This document shows, piece after piece, positions 8,385-17,099 of a stretch of 64,000 bases of DNA. The notes beneath the pieces are model-generated. The model had not been told where the DNA came from and made no database searches. It saw nothing but the letters and a program-made list of their open reading frames with translations. The number at the start of each line of letters is the position of its first letter. The stretch's first letter is position 1. Origin of the DNA: Microbacterium sp. W4I20 (lineage in GTDB: Bacteria; Actinomycetota; Actinomycetes; Actinomycetales; Microbacteriaceae); contig NZ_JAUSYB010000002.1 of assembly GCF_030816505.1 (NCBI RefSeq), positions 1 to 64,000 of the forward strand. Direction: 5' to 3'. Position numbers and translations under genes: made by a program.

Positions 8385-10088
8385 TCAGTTCGCGAGTGCC
8401 TTCCTCATCGCGTCGTACGCGGGTGTCGGCTCGTCGTCGTCGAAGAGGAGGTCGTGGCCCTGGTGCAGGCCGCGGTCGTCGTCGATCCACCAGTCGAACC
8501 GATCGTCGACCCCCCACGTCGTGTAGGAGACGCACGCTTCCGAGCGGAGGCAGGCTGCGAGGACCGTGGCGTACTGCTCCGCCTGGGCATCCTGGCCCTC
8601 GCTGTCCGTGACGTCGTTCTCGGAGATCCGAACGACCAGCCGGGCATCGGCGAAGCTGTCGAATGTGGTGGCGAGATCATCGGCCGAGATGGCATCGGTC
8701 TCAAGATCGTAGACGTGAGCCTGAAGGCCCACGCCGTCGATGTGTCCGCCCTGTTCGTTCGTGTCGAGAGCAAGCTGAAGCAGGGCGTCCTGACGGGGAC
8801 CGGGCACGTCAGCGCCGTTCTCGTTGATGAACTGCCTGACGTTGGGGTCCGCATCGTGAACCGCCTGCGAGACGACCTGCGGGTAGGCCGGTCCGAAGAC
8901 GCGATGCCAGATGTTCTCCTGCAGACCGGTTCCCTGATCGACGTCGAACGGTTCGTTGACGACGTCGAGCGACGCGAGCCGACCCCGGAAATGCGTGACG
9001 ACGGTGGTCACGTAATCGAGCAGAACCTCGGCGCTGGCCTGGCGGTCCTGCTCGGAGCCGGTGGGAAGCTCCTGCATCCAGCGGGGCATCGCCTCGGTGA
9101 AGGCGATGGTGTGGCCGTGCACGGCGATTCCCTTGCTCTCCGCAAGGTCGAGAAGGGCATCGGCCTCCTCGAAGGTGTATTCCCCTTGCCGCGGAGAGAG
9201 CGCCTGCGGTTTCATCGCGTTCTCCGGCGTGAGGGCGCCGAACTCGCCCACGAGGTTGTTCGCGTAATCGGCATCCGAGGCCAACGGACCGAGTGCCACC
9301 GCCGCACCCATCAGGAAGTCCGGGCGAGCGCGGGCAGCAAGAGCCTGCAGACCATCCGGAGACGGTTCCGCGTCAGCCGCGGCCGGACCCGCGGTGGTCA
9401 GGGCAGCACCACCCGGCGCCGCGGCAGTGAGCGAACGGACCGTGAAAGAGCCCTCCTCGCTCGACAACCCCCACCAGAGCTCCCCCGAACCGAAGACGTC
9501 GCCGAGGGGCAGCGCGGACAACGTTTCGCCGCCGCTCGCGATCTCGAGCCGGTCGCCGAAACGGTGTACCGAGAGCTCGGCCTCGGGGTCGATGACCGTG
9601 ACGTGCGCGTCGTGCACCGGCTGGGGGTCGGTCACGTCGGGCGGGGGAGAACCGTCGAAGACGGCGATGCGGAGGTCATCGCCGCGGAGGGTGAGCTGGA
9701 GACCCGCGGGCTCGATCCGGAACTCGTCCGCGATCACCGGCGGGCTGTCGTAGACGGCCAGGGTCGCGTCGGCGGTCACGTCCGTGAACGACACCCGGAG
9801 CGAGAACTCCCCCGGGGCCACCAGATGCGTGCCCGCGAGGTTGATCGGTGGGTTGGGCTGGCTTCCCCGTCCGTCCTGCTCCACGATGCTTCTCCCCGTC
9901 GCAGTCACCCGCACACCATCGCCGTCCGCGACGATCCCCGACACGTGCCGCCAGTCTTGCTGCAGCAGATCGATGACGGTGCCCCGCTCGGATGGTGAAT
10001 CCGTTGAACTGCAGCCGACCAGGGCAAGAAGGATGCTCGCGGCCGCCAAACTCACGACGCGCCGTCGCCCAGCGCTCAGGGTCGACAT
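8385..10088 (-). CDS. GH10 family glycoside hydrolase (endo-xylanase-like), lipoprotein
   Basis: The 567-residue protein begins with a lipoprotein signal ending in the lipobox LVGC, then an N-terminal region of about 200 residues rich in beta strands, then a GH10 TIM barrel from about residue 230. GH10 enzymes cut beta-1,4-xylan. The acid/base glutamate is E379 in DVVNEPF and the nucleophile is E490 in RISENDV; the LQAH strand motif is also present. Two features deviate from typical xylanases: the usual HTLVWH reads HTIAFTEAMPRW, and the nucleophile context is RISEND rather than TELD, so the substrate may not be plain xylan. ATG 10088 has GGGAGG upstream and gives a clean signal peptide. Confidence 0.85.
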   Translation of the reverse strand: MSTLSAGRRRVVSLAAASILLALVGCSSTDSPSERGTVIDLLQQDWRHVSGIVADGDGVRVTATGRSIVEQDGRGSQPNPPINLAGTHLVAPGEFSLRVSFTDVTADATLAVYDSPPVIADEFRIEPAGLQLTLRGDDLRIAVFDGSPPPDVTDPQPVHDAHVTVIDPEAELSVHRFGDRLEIASGGETLSALPLGDVFGSGELWWGLSSEEGSFTVRSLTAAAPGGAALTTAGPAAADAEPSPDGLQALAARARPDFLMGAAVALGPLASDADYANNLVGEFGALTPENAMKPQALSPRQGEYTFEEADALLDLAESKGIAVHGHTIAFTEAMPRWMQELPTGSEQDRQASAEVLLDYVTTVVTHFRGRLASLDVVNEPFDVDQGTGLQENIWHRVFGPAYPQVVSQAVHDADPNVRQFINENGADVPGPRQDALLQLALDTNEQGGHIDGVGLQAHVYDLETDAISADDLATTFDSFADARLVVRISENDVTDSEGQDAQAEQYATVLAACLRSEACVSYTTWGVDDRFDWWIDDDRGLHQGHDLLFDDDEPTPAYDAMRKALAN

Positions 10089-10222
10089 CAGTGGACGTCC
10101 TCCCAGGAGGGCCACCTGGTCGGAGCCGATGGTGCTGTCGGCTGCGGGATGGCTGTCGCGATGTGGGTGGTATGGGGCGATGAGCTTGTCGAGCTCGGGT
10201 CGGTGTTGGGGGGAGCGGGGCA

Positions 10223-10243
10223 CGGTCAACGATCCGTTGACCG
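10223..10243. terminator. Perfect hairpin after the DUF1016 gene
   Basis: CGGTCAAC, a 5-base loop and GTTGACCG form a perfect stem four bases beyond the DUF1016 stop. There is no T-run, so it may act as a terminator or as a protein-binding palindrome. The same GGTCAAC-N5-GTTGACC core occurs inside the gene at 10961. Confidence 0.55.
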
Positions 10244-10246
10244 ATC

Positions 10247-11278
10247 TCAGTCGTCCTCGCCGCGAGCGAGCTCGTCGGCGAACGCTCTCGCGATGGTGCT
10301 CTCGTCGGGAAGTGCTTTCTGTGCTTCCTCGGTGAGTTCATACCGGCTCACTGCGACGGGTTGGGTCGTGGACGCAAGCGCATAGCGGACGACCGTGTCG
10401 TTCTTTCCGGCGACCAGCAGAATTCCTACCGTGGGCAGGTGCTTGTCTGAGATGCGGAATCGGTCATCGACGGCAGCGACATAGAACCCCAGTTGGCCGG
10501 CGTCGCGTGGATCGAACTTGGTGGTCTTCAACTCGATGACGACGTATCGGAGCTGTTCGACGTGGAAGAACAGAAGATCGATGTAGAAGTCGTCGCCGTC
10601 GATGTCCAGGTGTACTTGGCGGCCGACGAACGCGAATCCCGGGCCGAGTTCGCGCATCGTGTCGAGGATGCGGTCAACCATGCGCTGCTCGAGTTCGCGC
10701 TCCGTGGCGTCGCCGTCAATGGCAAGAAACTGCAGCGCGTAGGGATCCTTGGTGATCTCTTGCGCAAGGTCGGAGTCTGCCCGTTCGAGCGCTCCCGTGA
10801 AGTTGCTCGGTGCAGCTGCTTCTCGCTCATGTAGCCGAGTCGCGATCTGGTGTGCGAGCACGGGGCGACTCCACCCATGAAAGGCGGACTTCCCGGCATA
10901 CCACTCGCGGAGTGACTGATCGTCAAGCTTCGTGGTGAGATCGATGACCTGCCCCCACGGCAATTGGTCAACGGGACGTTGACCAATTGGATCAGGTTCC
11001 GCCCACGTATCCGCGAACCGTCGCATGTACTTGAGGTTGGTGACGGAGAACCCCGTCATCGTCGGGAACTCAGCGCGGAGATCGGCCGCAAGCTGAGTGA
11101 GGATCCCATCACCCCAGGACGCATGCTTCTGCCGGTCCAGAATGGTGCGACCGATCCGCCACCACAACCGAAGTAGCTCGTTGTTGGCCTTCCGCTGCAC
11201 CCGCAGGCGGGCACCGTGAACCTGCCGTTTCAGATCCTCAAGAGTTGCCGCGTAGTCGTTGGGAGTGACCTCACTCAT
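10247..11278 (-). CDS. DUF1016 / YhcG-type PDDEXK nuclease
   Basis: The 343-residue protein has the two-part layout of the YhcG family. An N-terminal helical DUF1016 region (WWRIGRTILDRQ, FSVTNLKYMRRFA, LPWGQVIDL) is followed by a C-terminal PDDEXK nuclease domain with DFYIDLLFFH, VVIELKTTKFDPRDAGQLGFY as the catalytic core (the Asp in YIDLLFFH and E-x-K in IELKT). Such proteins are found near restriction-modification loci and in genomic islands, and a role in DNA processing or phage defence is suspected; no methylase is nearby here. ATG 11278 is used because the longer frame adds non-conserved residues. The gene contains a striking inverted repeat. Confidence 0.88.
   Translation of the reverse strand: MSEVTPNDYAATLEDLKRQVHGARLRVQRKANNELLRLWWRIGRTILDRQKHASWGDGILTQLAADLRAEFPTMTGFSVTNLKYMRRFADTWAEPDPIGQRPVDQLPWGQVIDLTTKLDDQSLREWYAGKSAFHGWSRPVLAHQIATRLHEREAAAPSNFTGALERADSDLAQEITKDPYALQFLAIDGDATERELEQRMVDRILDTMRELGPGFAFVGRQVHLDIDGDDFYIDLLFFHVEQLRYVVIELKTTKFDPRDAGQLGFYVAAVDDRFRISDKHLPTVGILLVAGKNDTVVRYALASTTQPVAVSRYELTEEAQKALPDESTIARAFADELARGEDD
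10961..10989. repeat. Perfect 12-bp inverted repeat inside the DUF1016 gene
   Basis: CAATTGGTCAAC (10961-10972), gggac, and its exact reverse complement (10978-10989) lie within the coding sequence for IGQRPVDQL. The core GGTCAAC-N5-GTTGACC is identical in layout to the hairpin at 10223 beyond the stop codon. Confidence 0.7.
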
Positions 11279-11686
11279 ACCTTCACCGTAGACCGTGAAC
11301 ACTAGGCGGCTACCGAAGAGACCTCCGTGCCCGCACAACGGGGGAGAAGCGACCATCGGTTCTGCTTCTGCGACTCCAGCAAGTTGGCCCCCGGCTACCT
11401 CTTCCTCTCCGCTCCGACGGGATCAGCGAGGGTCCATTCGTCGACGCTCCGCAAGTCGTCGCCGGCGTGTACGTCATCGAAGCGTCTGAATGGACGAGGC
11501 ACTTGCCATCGCCGCCGAACCCCGAAGTCCGCGGCCGCGGCGGAGTCGAGGTACGACTCATCCACAGCGGCGGCGCCAGCGATGCCTAAATACATCACGG
11601 CGAATCGTGGCGCTTTTCAACGATACCCTTCGACAGAACCGCTCACCGCGTGACTCAAAAGATCAGAGTCAGCGTCGTCGCAAACA
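11279..11686. other. Intergenic region, no gene seen
   Basis: This stretch between the DUF1016 start and the next leftward gene has short frames on both strands but none with a convincing ribosome site or conserved-looking product. It should contain the DUF1016 promoter. I see no repeat or structured RNA. Confidence 0.5.
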
Positions 11687-12085
11687 CTATAGATCAAGGT
11701 CAGCTGCACTAACCGTGATCAGTGACAACTCGGACGGACTCTGGTCGCAATCTGCAGTGATGAGCAATGGGCCAGTCGGGGAAGGAAAAATAGTTTGCCA
11801 TCTTCCTTTCCCGCCACGCCATTCAGTCTTCTCCGCGAACGACTTATCCAGAGTTATTATTACCAGCTCGCCACTCGGTTTTGAAAAAGTGAGGTCAGGA
11901 GAATTCTGAGGATGGAAGTTGATACGATATTCACCCACTGGAGTCTCTGTAGTGATTGAGACTTCGTAGTGGTTGTCGCGATTGAGGATCAACTGAGCTC
12001 CCACGCTAACCTCCTCAATGGCGGCGACGCGATATATGGCTGGAAGTTCCCCTATGACGGCTTCGAGAGAATATGTTTCCGACAT
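11687..12085 (-). CDS. Unrecognised 132-residue protein
   Basis: The product begins MSETYSLEAVIGELPAIYRV and is acidic, beta-rich and without a signal peptide or membrane span. ATG 12085 has GAGGAG a suitable distance upstream, which supports a real gene. I do not recognise the family. The local sequence is less GC-rich than the flanks, which suggests acquisition from elsewhere. It lies just downstream of a secreted-protein gene on the same strand, with a gap of about 95 bp; the pair could be an effector and a partner, but nothing in the sequence shows it. Confidence 0.65.
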   Translation of the reverse strand: MSETYSLEAVIGELPAIYRVAAIEEVSVGAQLILNRDNHYEVSITTETPVGEYRINFHPQNSPDLTFSKPSGELVIITLDKSFAEKTEWRGGKGRWQTIFPSPTGPLLITADCDQSPSELSLITVSAADLDL

Positions 12086-12181
12086 TCACTTTCTCCTCTG
12101 CTAAATGCTTTGTAGGTGGGGGACAGGGAAATGGGTGCGCCTCGTAGGTCGCACCCACCTCCCTGTGTTCGATCGGATTCG

Positions 12182-12811
12182 TCACCAGCCGCAGGGGGCA
12201 AATCCGTAGACGTCTTGTGCGTCAGCAGTGTACGTGACCCCGCCGATGATCACGGTCGCCCTCGCGTACGTCCTCATGTTGGTCTGATTCTTGTTCTTGC
12301 AACTCCAGCTCACGGTACGCGCGCGGCTAGAAGCCCGAACAGTGCTGGAGTTGGTCTCGTCTACCAACGTTCGCGTGTCGAGACCGTTGAACGGGTTCGT
12401 TGCAACGATTCGCTGACGAAGCACGTGGCGCGTCCAGCTCTTGTTGCCGCATGAGGTGAGGGACTCGTTGACGATCTGAGACCCGGTCGGACTCATGTAG
12501 GCGATAACGACCATGCCGCACCCCGAAGGCAAAGCCATCGTGGTTACCTCCGAGGCTGGCTCCGTGACATACGGTGCGTACTGAACCGCGCCTACCTGTC
12601 CGCCTTCAGCGATGAGCTGGGTCACGCGTTCGGAGACCTGTTCCTGAAGCGTGGGAAGCGGGATGCTGGCGAGTTCCGACTGAGCGTCTTCGGTGATGGA
12701 TCCGACCGTCGGCGACTCTTCGGAGTCCGCGTTTGCCGGGGCAGCCATTCCGAGACTCAGAGTCAGGACCGCGACTCCGATTGTAGACATCAATGTCTTG
12801 ACACTTGGCAA
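12182..12811 (-). CDS. Secreted protein of unknown function
   Basis: The 209-residue product has a clear Sec signal peptide (a hydrophobic core around TIGVAVLTLSLGMA ending in APANA) and a mature part with five cysteines, ending FAPCGW. The TTG start at 12811 follows GGAAGG at about nine bases; ATG 12790 is an alternative that keeps a shorter signal. The mature region has an N-terminal helical part with TLQEQVSERVTQLIAEGG and a beta-rich, Thr/Arg-rich C-terminal half. I do not recognise a domain. Its layout (signal, SELAS-like segment, Cys-containing C-terminal domain) resembles the secreted protein at 20408, though the two are not obviously homologous. Confidence 0.7.
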   Translation of the reverse strand: MPSVKTLMSTIGVAVLTLSLGMAAPANADSEESPTVGSITEDAQSELASIPLPTLQEQVSERVTQLIAEGGQVGAVQYAPYVTEPASEVTTMALPSGCGMVVIAYMSPTGSQIVNESLTSCGNKSWTRHVLRQRIVATNPFNGLDTRTLVDETNSSTVRASSRARTVSWSCKNKNQTNMRTYARATVIIGGVTYTADAQDVYGFAPCGW

Positions 12812-12962
12812 TATCTCATACCTTCCGCTAGGCGTAACATGACTTATTGATTAAGGAGAAGCCAATTGATGCGCAAAACACCGCTTCGCGCCAAGGTAAG
12901 CACAGGCAGGCGGAGGATGCAAGGATTTTTTGCGCATCGCCCGCTATCTACTCAGGCGACTT

Positions 12963-13130
12963 GCAGTTGATATCACTTCATGCGCCGCTTGTCTGTCCTC
13001 TTTATGGGGGACAGGGCTCTTGCGTGGAGGAGCCCGTGTTTGTGAACCGCATGCATGGGTTGCGGGCTGCAGTTCGTACCACTTCGTTTGCGCCTTGTCT
13101 GTCGCCTTTATGGGGGACAGGGTTCTTGCG
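12963..13130. repeat. 62-bp imperfect direct repeats, each with a hairpin
   Basis: Copies lie at 12963-13024 and 13069-13130, 106 bp apart. The best conserved part is cttgtctgtc, a short variable step, and tttatgggggacaggg. Within each copy ctgtc and gacag can pair as a small stem. The copies are not in a shared coding frame that gives similar peptides. Confidence 0.7.
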
Positions 13131-13881
13131 CCGAGCGCGAGTTGCTGGACGCCCACAGGGGACCAAGCGGACTTCTACGCCGAGAGCTCCTACTGGGCAT
13201 TGCCATGAGCCGTTACCCGGACACGCGCCGGTGTGAGGCTAGCGGCGAGTCAGCCTCCGCGATGTCTGCACTCTTACATAGAGTGACTACCGTGAGGGTT
13301 GATTCTCGCACGGAGGACCTTCTAGCTTCTCAACCCGCAAAGGAATCCGTTACTGAGATCGTCATGATGAGTTTCGTGTAGCTGTTCGTCGGGTTCGGCA
13401 TATGCGTCACCATCAGTAATGGGGACGTCGGACGAGGGATGAGCCTCCCAGCGGCCGCTGGCGTGGTCGTACTGCAGCACATCGGCTGGGCGTTTGGCGC
13501 ATACGTGCCGACCCTTCTCGGTTTCTACGCCACCGTGATGGGGGCAGCTAGCCGCCAAGCGAACAGCCGCCGCCAGAACCAGATGCAACCTCGGTTTCGT
13601 CTCCGCAGTGATGGTGAACTCTCTCGTCCCCGCTCATAGTCGCTGCAGATGAGGCGCCGACGCTGTGGAAGAGGATCCGTGACCTTTTCGGAGGTCCTGA
13701 TCCCGCCGCAGCCAACTTAGAGATTCACCGACAGTTGCCCGAGTTGGCGCGGCCCCTGTGCAGAGCAGAGCGGAGTGGCAAGGCGCGGGTTGGGAGGCTC
13801 CGCGGGATGAGCACGGGAATCGCACCGTGCGCCTCCGCGCGCACGGTCCAGAGTCCGTCGGGGTAGGACACATCAAACCAA

Positions 13882-13909
13882 GACTGACATAATATCTATT
13901 ATCGGTTGA
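13882..13909. other. dif: dif-like XerC/XerD recombination site
   Basis: The arms gactgacataa (13882-13892) and ttatcggttga (13899-13909) flank a 6-base centre tatcta. Read on the minus strand this is CCGATAAT, two bases, ATATTATGTCA, which agrees closely with the actinobacterial dif pattern as I remember it (CCGATAAT, spacer, ACATTATGTCA). The 11-6-11 layout with inner ATAA/TTAT is diagnostic for Xer sites. It may be the chromosomal dif or a plasmid/element Xer site. I found no second copy in the window. Confidence 0.6.
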
Positions 13910-14071
13910 ATCGCGATCGGTCAGGTTCGAACATCTGAACTACGGCTGCCGCAGGTGTGAGAACAAGCGTTGCCCCGAGAGACCAGCAGAGTTGCCGCAG
14001 ATGCAGGAAACGCGCATTGAACACGAACTCAGACGGTACCCGTGGAGCGACTCGCTTGTACGGTGTTCAGC

Positions 14072-14476
14072 ATGAAGACTCCACGGAGCAGCACGGCAGT
14101 AGGCGCGCAAGCTATCATCGCCGTGGTAACAGCGGTCATCGCATACTTTGTTCTTTCGCTTGCCTCGCAGTTCAGCAGAGTAGCGACTGTTCCACCTGAT
14201 GCGATTTTCGGGGTGGTCGTGTGCGTCATCGTCGCGCTGGGGACAATCTCCTTCGCGCCCAAGTTCCCCTTTTTTGTGGCCGTTATGGGAGCGGCCCTCC
14301 TTGTTCTGGCGGCGGTCGCGCTTGTCATCGGATGGAATTCGTTCTTCAATAACCTTCCGTCGCCGGTCGACTTCGTTTCGATCTACTTGTTTGGCGGCGC
14401 TTCGCCCGTGATATGGATAGCTGGAGGCGCCAGTCTGCTCGTTGCGCGACCGTACCTGAAGGTCGCCCGTACCTGA
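14072..14476 (+). CDS. Four-span membrane protein of unknown function
   Basis: The 134-residue product has four hydrophobic helices (from QAIIAVVTAVIAYFVLSLA, GVVVCVIVALGTI, FFVAVMGAALLVLAAVALVIG and IYLFGGASPVIWIAGGASLLV) and very short loops. ATG 14072 is chosen because the sequence before it in the frame is not hydrophobic and has no similarity to the rest. I do not recognise a family. It lies alone between the dif-like site and the mobilisation block. Confidence 0.6.
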   Translation: MKTPRSSTAVGAQAIIAVVTAVIAYFVLSLASQFSRVATVPPDAIFGVVVCVIVALGTISFAPKFPFFVAVMGAALLVLAAVALVIGWNSFFNNLPSPVDFVSIYLFGGASPVIWIAGGASLLVARPYLKVART

Positions 14477-14591
14477 ATCGCGACGCACAGCGTGGACCCG
14501 TCGGCGTCGATTGGATCACACCTCGCTGCCGCAGCCCGGTTCGGCTGTTGGCACCGCCGACGACGTATTTCGGCAGAGTCACGACAGGGGC

Positions 14592-14611
14592 GTGACCACT
14601 GCGGTGGTCAC
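14592..14611. terminator. Hairpin closing the mobilisation operon
   Basis: GTGACCAC, a short loop and GTGGTCAC form a perfect 8-bp stem 16 bases beyond the stop of the leftward accessory mob gene. There is no T-run. A related hairpin plus coding end occurs at 20266. Confidence 0.6.
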
Positions 14612-14627
14612 GCTCTGCTGTTGCTGA

Positions 14628-15515
14628 TCAGCGGGTGAGTTCGGTGCCGGCCTTCATGTGGCGGGTTCGGTTGACGCGGGCCTTGGGTGCGCCCTTTTTG
14701 CGACCTTCGTTGAGAGACTGATTCGCAGAGAGCGGGTAGCCACTGGCCGCCTCGGCACGGGCCTTGCCCGCGTTGCTCGTTGCGCCCTTCACGGCCTCGA
14801 CGTCGGCGGTGTAGTCCTGGTGCTGTTCGGCCTCGAAGCGGTCGGCCTGGCGTTCCTCGTTGGCGCCGTCGGAGCGCAGTGCGTCGGCGCGCTCCTCGTG
14901 CTCCTCGGCTACTTCCTCGTGCTCCTGAGACGTGTCAACCCCGGCCCCTGCGGAGACCTCGTCCTCCGCCGCTTTCGTGCGCTCTTCCTCCGCGAGAGCG
15001 TCTTCGCGGTGCGCTGCGCGCCAGTCGTCGATTGCGTTCGTCAGCGCGTTGTGCTGATCGATCGGGCTCGTGGGGTGCTTGGCGGAGATCGCGTCGGTGT
15101 CGATGCCGTAGAGGTCGCGGATGCGCTCGCGCATGATGTCGCGGGCGTCCGCTGCGCGCGGGTCGCCGTCGAGCTGCTGCAGGAGAGAGAGCTGCGTCGA
15201 AACACGGTTGCCGTCGGCTCCCGCCCACCAGCCGTCGCGGCGGACCTGGTCGCGGGCGACGCCGATCGCGACGTCGATCTGACGGTCGCCGGCGATCTGC
15301 GCTCGCTCGAGCTGGCGCACCTGGTCTCGTTCGGCTCGTTCGGCGTCGACGCGCGCACGCTCCGTAAGTCGCGTCGCGGCCTCGTCGATCTCGCGTGCCT
15401 GTCGTGCTTTGTCGGCGCTCTTCGCCGCGATCCGCTCGCCAACCTGGCCGAGCGACATGAGCCCGGCGCGGATAGCTTGGTCGCCGGCTTGGAAGATCTC
15501 TTCCTGTTCGTTCAT
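14628..15515 (-). CDS. Relaxase-associated accessory protein, coiled-coil
   Basis: The 295-residue product is highly charged and mostly helical, with long Glu/Arg/Ala-rich stretches (residues about 20-95 and 170-240) that predict coiled coils. It has no membrane span. It lies nine bases downstream of the relaxase on the same strand, so it is the last gene of a mobC-relaxase operon and may assist relaxosome assembly; that is inferred from position. The C-terminus MKAGTELTR is echoed by a decayed copy at 20320 (MKAGAALRR), so this gene end once existed twice in the replicon. Confidence 0.75.
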   Translation of the reverse strand: MNEQEEIFQAGDQAIRAGLMSLGQVGERIAAKSADKARQAREIDEAATRLTERARVDAERAERDQVRQLERAQIAGDRQIDVAIGVARDQVRRDGWWAGADGNRVSTQLSLLQQLDGDPRAADARDIMRERIRDLYGIDTDAISAKHPTSPIDQHNALTNAIDDWRAAHREDALAEEERTKAAEDEVSAGAGVDTSQEHEEVAEEHEERADALRSDGANEERQADRFEAEQHQDYTADVEAVKGATSNAGKARAEAASGYPLSANQSLNEGRKKGAPKARVNRTRHMKAGTELTR

Positions 15516-15524
15516 GGTGTCCCC

Positions 15525-17099
15525 CTATCTACCGAGATCCGGGCCGCGGGTGCGACCTGGGTTCGCTGGTCGTTGATGTGTCGTGGGTCGTGCTCCGAGC
15601 GCAGAGCCTGGCGCCGCGGCGGCGGGCTGGCCGGATGCACGCTGCACGCGCTCCTGGACGGCACGCAGCGCCTCCTCCGCGCGGGCGCGGACGGCGGCCG
15701 CGCTGTCGGCCGCGCCGCGCTCCTGCTGAACGGTAGCGATGCGTTTCGCGACACGGTTCATCTGTCGCATGACGGCGATCCACCCGGCCTTGCTGTCGGA
15801 GCCGGCGCCGCGCGCCATGAGCCGAGCCTGGTAACCGACGTCGAGCGCCCGCCGCAGCGGCACGGCCGATCCGCGCTGCCCTTGGGCAACGCGCGCAAAC
15901 TCATCGGACGCCGCCGCGAGCGGTCCAGGTGTCCCGCGCTCGAACGCCATCGAAGCATGCGCGTAGACCCCGGAGAGATCCGCGGCCGCCGCTTCCGCGT
16001 TGAATGCCGGCAGCCTCTCCCCCGGCTTCACAGCCTCGGTGTCGTGGCCGGCGACGCGCGCCGCGGCGACCTCGGAGACGGGGGCGGCCTTGACCTTGTC
16101 CGGGGCGTCATAGCCGCGTACCCTGGCGGCCCGGCCGGCGCCCTTCCAGGCATCCACGGCCGCGAGTTCACTGGCGTTCGTCTGCTCCCATCCGGAGCGC
16201 AGCTGCGGCAGGCCCAGCGAACGATCGAGCTTGGACGGCGCATACCAAACCGGCTTCTCATCTGCCTTGGTCGGGATCATCGCCGCGGTGTAACCGACGA
16301 CGCGCGACGTCCCGCCCCTCTCATACCGAGGCCGGACGATGACACGGGCATTGCGCGCCGCGGCGATGAAGTCGCGCTCCGATGGGGAGTTCGCGGCGAC
16401 CGTGCGCAGCCGTCGACGAAGCTCGTCGCGCTGCGTGTAGGTCTCTCCCTCGCGCACCGCACGGGCCATCTCGGCCGGCTTGTTCGCACTAAGGGTTCGG
16501 GCATTCTGCTGCCGGCTCTCCAAGACATCGAGTCCGTACTTCACCTCAAGTTCGCCGGCGATCTTCTGGGCACGAACATAATCACGGTGCACGTCTGCTT
16601 TGGTGCCGTCCTCGCGCACCAAGTTGACCGCGATGTGAACGTGATCGTTGCCCGCGGTCGACAGGCCGTGACGGATCGCGACCCACCGGCAGGACGCTCC
16701 GCCTTCCTCGTCGACGAAGCCCATCTCGTCGACGAAGTCGTTCGCGATCGCGGCCCACTGCTCGTCGCTCAGCTCGCCCTCTTCGGCCTTCACGCTGAGC
16801 GAGCAATGCCACACATGGGCGTCGCGCCTCTCCCCCGTCGCGACCCGCTCGCCGGTCTCCTCGTTGATGTCGTGGACGGGCAACGTGACCTCAGTACCGA
16901 ACAGCTTGGACGGGAGATCCAGAGCGTTCGCGACGTCCAACCCGCCATCGGCCGACAGCACACCCTCCCCCGCGAGCTCAACGATCACATCGTGTCCCGC
17001 AACAACACGAGGTGCCGTGTGCTCGTTCGCCCGGCCCGGACCACGGAGGTACATGATCAGGCCCGGCATGCTGCCGCCCCGAGTGATGTTCGGCATCAT
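15525..17099 (-). CDS. Relaxase / mobilisation nuclease (HUH, MOBP-like)
   Basis: The 524-residue protein has an N-terminal relaxase domain. The metal-binding HUH signature is NDHVHIAVN with H153 and H155, and a further histidine region RDAHVWHCS (H95, H98) supplies the other ligand. Candidate catalytic tyrosines lie at residue 17 and in later motifs. Relaxases nick the transfer origin, attach to the 5' end and lead the strand into the secretion channel. The C-terminal half is Ala/Arg/Glu-rich and helical. The start overlaps the mobC stop by four bases (ATGA); MMPN gives two possible starts. The nearest coupling protein and VirB4 lie 25 kb away, so the transfer genes are split across the replicon. 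Confidence 0.88.
   Translation of the reverse strand: MMPNITRGGSMPGLIMYLRGPGRANEHTAPRVVAGHDVIVELAGEGVLSADGGLDVANALDLPSKLFGTEVTLPVHDINEETGERVATGERRDAHVWHCSLSVKAEEGELSDEQWAAIANDFVDEMGFVDEEGGASCRWVAIRHGLSTAGNDHVHIAVNLVREDGTKADVHRDYVRAQKIAGELEVKYGLDVLESRQQNARTLSANKPAEMARAVREGETYTQRDELRRRLRTVAANSPSERDFIAAARNARVIVRPRYERGGTSRVVGYTAAMIPTKADEKPVWYAPSKLDRSLGLPQLRSGWEQTNASELAAVDAWKGAGRAARVRGYDAPDKVKAAPVSEVAAARVAGHDTEAVKPGERLPAFNAEAAAADLSGVYAHASMAFERGTPGPLAAASDEFARVAQGQRGSAVPLRRALDVGYQARLMARGAGSDSKAGWIAVMRQMNRVAKRIATVQQERGAADSAAAVRARAEEALRAVQERVQRASGQPAAAAPGSALGARPTTHQRPANPGRTRGPDLGR

Larger units (their letters stand above)
12812..14071. other. Gene-poor 1.26 kb with direct repeats and a Xer-like site
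   Basis: No convincing gene is present. A leftward frame ending at 13322, with the segment YDHASGRWEAHPSSD, looks faintly protein-like and may be a relic. The stretch carries the 62-bp direct repeats at 12963 and 13069 and the dif-like sequence at 13882. It lies directly outside the mobilisation block and may be a junction. Confidence 0.5.

Noticed and set aside
8454..9998. A 514-codon rightward frame opposite the GH10 gene
   Set aside because: It is antisense to a gene with a lipobox and two catalytic glutamates, and its product is charged and without motif.
12847..13381. Overlapping short frames in the direct-repeat region
   Set aside because: Different frames cover the two repeat copies and give unrelated peptides; no ribosome site is convincing.
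13915..13945. A possible tRNA T-arm (ggttcgaac) near 13.92 kb
   Set aside because: The surrounding bases cannot be folded into a cloverleaf and no acceptor stem or CCA-adjacent end is present.
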